43,527 nucleotides of DNA, from positions 1-43,527 of the forward strand of contig JANYHG010000012.1 in NCBI GenBank assembly GCA_025359165.1. The letters run 5' to 3'. The notes beneath the pieces were generated by a model, which ran no database searches, was not told the origin of the DNA, and saw only the letters and a list, made by a program, of their open reading frames with translations. Shown one piece after another: positions 42,934-43,527 of the stretch. Position numbers and translations under genes: made by a program. The DNA is from Hyphomicrobiaceae bacterium. Its GTDB lineage: Bacteria; Pseudomonadota; Alphaproteobacteria; Rhizobiales; Hyphomicrobiaceae. Numbering within the stretch: the stretch's first letter is position 1; every line of letters begins with the position of its first letter.

Positions 42934-42962
42934 TTGACGGAGCGTCTGCAAGATCGCTTGTA
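42934..42962 (+). promoter_or_regulatory. Possible promoter of tRNA-Tyr
   Basis: TTGACG, 17-base spacer, CTTGTA; a transcript would start about 36 bases before the tRNA. The rest of 42759-43004 shows nothing else. Confidence 0.4.
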
Positions 42963-43004
42963 GTCGGAGCGGTCTGATAGTGAAACGCGTCGGGCGCGTT
43001 GTAC

Positions 43005-43090
43005 GGGTGGGTGCCCGAGTGGCTAAAGGGGGCAGACTGTAAATCTGCTGGCTCGCGCCTACGCTGGTTCGAACCCAGCCCCACCCACCA
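43005..43090 (+). tRNA. tRNA-Tyr (GTA)
   Basis: Acceptor arms GGGTGGG and CCCACCC, D-arm CCCGAGTGGCTAAAGGG, anticodon loop CTGTAAA with GTA at 43039-43041, a long class II variable arm, T-arm GGTTCGAACC, and encoded ACCA end. Confidence 0.97.
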
Positions 43091-43245
43091 ACGTCTGCTG
43101 TTTGTTCCGTACCTGAAAGGCATCGCCTTAAAGCGCACATGAATGCGGCGCTGTGGGCTTCATCAGTTCGACGCGGTCTCGCCGTCGTCACGTTGGACAA
43201 CCGGTACGCTAGCTGATAGCCGTAGTGTCGCGCCGCATATTGTTA

Positions 43246-43319
43246 GCGGGTGTAGCTCAATGGTAGAGCAACAGCCTTCCAAGCTGATGACGAGGGTTCG
43301 ATTCCCTTCACCCGCTCCA
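43246..43319 (+). tRNA. tRNA-Gly (TCC)
   Basis: Acceptor arms GCGGGTG and CACCCGC, D-arm GCTCAATGGTAGAGC, anticodon TCC at 43278-43280, T-arm GGGTTCGATTCCC, encoded TCCA end. It probably shares a transcript with tRNA-Tyr. Confidence 0.97.
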
Positions 43320-43371
43320 GTCTTCTGATCGACTGAAGATCGAAGCGCTCTCCACCGAGGAGAGCCAATCC

Positions 43372-43527
43372 ATGAAATTACCAATTATTACAAGCCTTTC
43401 CGCGAAAGGCAGCGGTATGCTGTGCGCGCACTGTCAGGGCGTCACTCCGGCAGAGCAAGGAACTAACAAATCGTCTAACAAACCGTCTAACACGCCGCCG
43501 CCGCATGTCCGATTTTCTGACCCGCCG
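43372..43527 (+). CDS. Start of an unidentified gene, cut by the window end
   Basis: The ATG at 43372 has GAGGAGAG 9 bases upstream and the frame stays open for 52 codons to the end of the window. The visible protein has a CAHC pair (residues 18-21) and a repeat-like NKSS-NKPS-NTPP stretch. I recognise no family. Its position 52 bases after a tRNA gene would suit an integrated element, but nothing else supports that. Confidence 0.45.
   Translation, partial: MKLPIITSLSAKGSGMLCAHCQGVTPAEQGTNKSSNKPSNTPPPHVRFSDPP

Noticed and set aside
43111-43126. TGTTCC-GTAC-CTGAAA between the tRNA genes as an eighth site
   Set aside because: Only the left half matches; the right half is unrelated, and there is no fitting gene start.
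1-43527. CRISPR arrays, insertion sequences, prophage genes, rRNA
   Set aside because: No regularly spaced repeats, transposase or phage-like proteins, or rRNA sequence were seen on either strand.

Overview
The window looks like chromosomal DNA of a GC-rich alphaproteobacterium, probably of the Hyphomicrobiales (Rhizobiales). The grounds are family resemblances: a channel resembling Mesorhizobium MloK1, a cyclase with the architecture of Sinorhizobium CyaC, a DUF1036 gene between glycerate kinase and pyruvate kinase genes, and tRNA-Tyr/tRNA-Gly neighbours. No rRNA, CRISPR array, prophage or intact insertion sequence is visible.

Layout. (1) 345-5409: tetR, membrane fusion protein and RND pump genes overlap by ATGA junctions and form one efflux operon; a membrane protein of unknown role follows. 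(2) 6383-9360, minus strand: a six-helix channel with a cyclic-nucleotide-binding domain overlaps a gene for a cyclic-nucleotide-binding patatin phospholipase. (3) 9550-18674: a run of small transcription units. They encode a GNAT-fold acyltransferase, a DevA/DevB-like ABC ATPase and adaptor, a 59-residue protein, a DUF2147 protein, an alpha/beta hydrolase, a Gly/His/Lys-rich secreted protein, a DevC-like permease, a 138-residue unknown protein and a CRP/FNR-family regulator. (4) 18848-25517: a second small secreted protein, an OmpA-domain protein, and a minus-strand operon encoding an OmpA-domain protein, a protein kinase-FGE fusion and a CyaC-like diheme/2Fe-2S adenylate cyclase. (5) 25849-30747: an iron-type ABC importer plus a quinone-oxidoreductase-like protein. 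(6) 30800-40537, minus strand: manC, aqpZ, herA with a soluble histidine kinase, pyk, DUF1036, glycerate kinase and an unknown gene. (7) 40677-43527: cyclophilin, intergenic repeats, L,D-transpeptidase, tRNA-Tyr, tRNA-Gly and the start of an unknown gene.

The most striking observation is a palindrome, TGTTCC-N4-GGAACA, found six times between 9.5 and 17.5 kb. Each copy lies directly upstream of a gene or operon, is followed by GCG or GTG, and in four of six has a TA-containing -10-like element exactly 20 bases after GGAAC. That places the palindrome near -41, the position of class II CRP/FNR activation. Its 16-bp shape equals the CRP site (TGTGA-N6-TCACA) with altered inner bases. The CRP-family protein encoded at the end of the run keeps the cAMP-binding signature but has lost two of the three CRP residues that read the operator.

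I infer a local circuit: quinone redox state sets CyaC activity, cAMP acts on the divergent CRP-like regulator and on the cyclic-nucleotide-binding channel and phospholipase, and the regulator switches on an envelope module (acyltransferase, hydrolase, DevABC-like exporter, secreted proteins). The sites and genes are read from sequence; the link between regulator, ligand and sites is inference.
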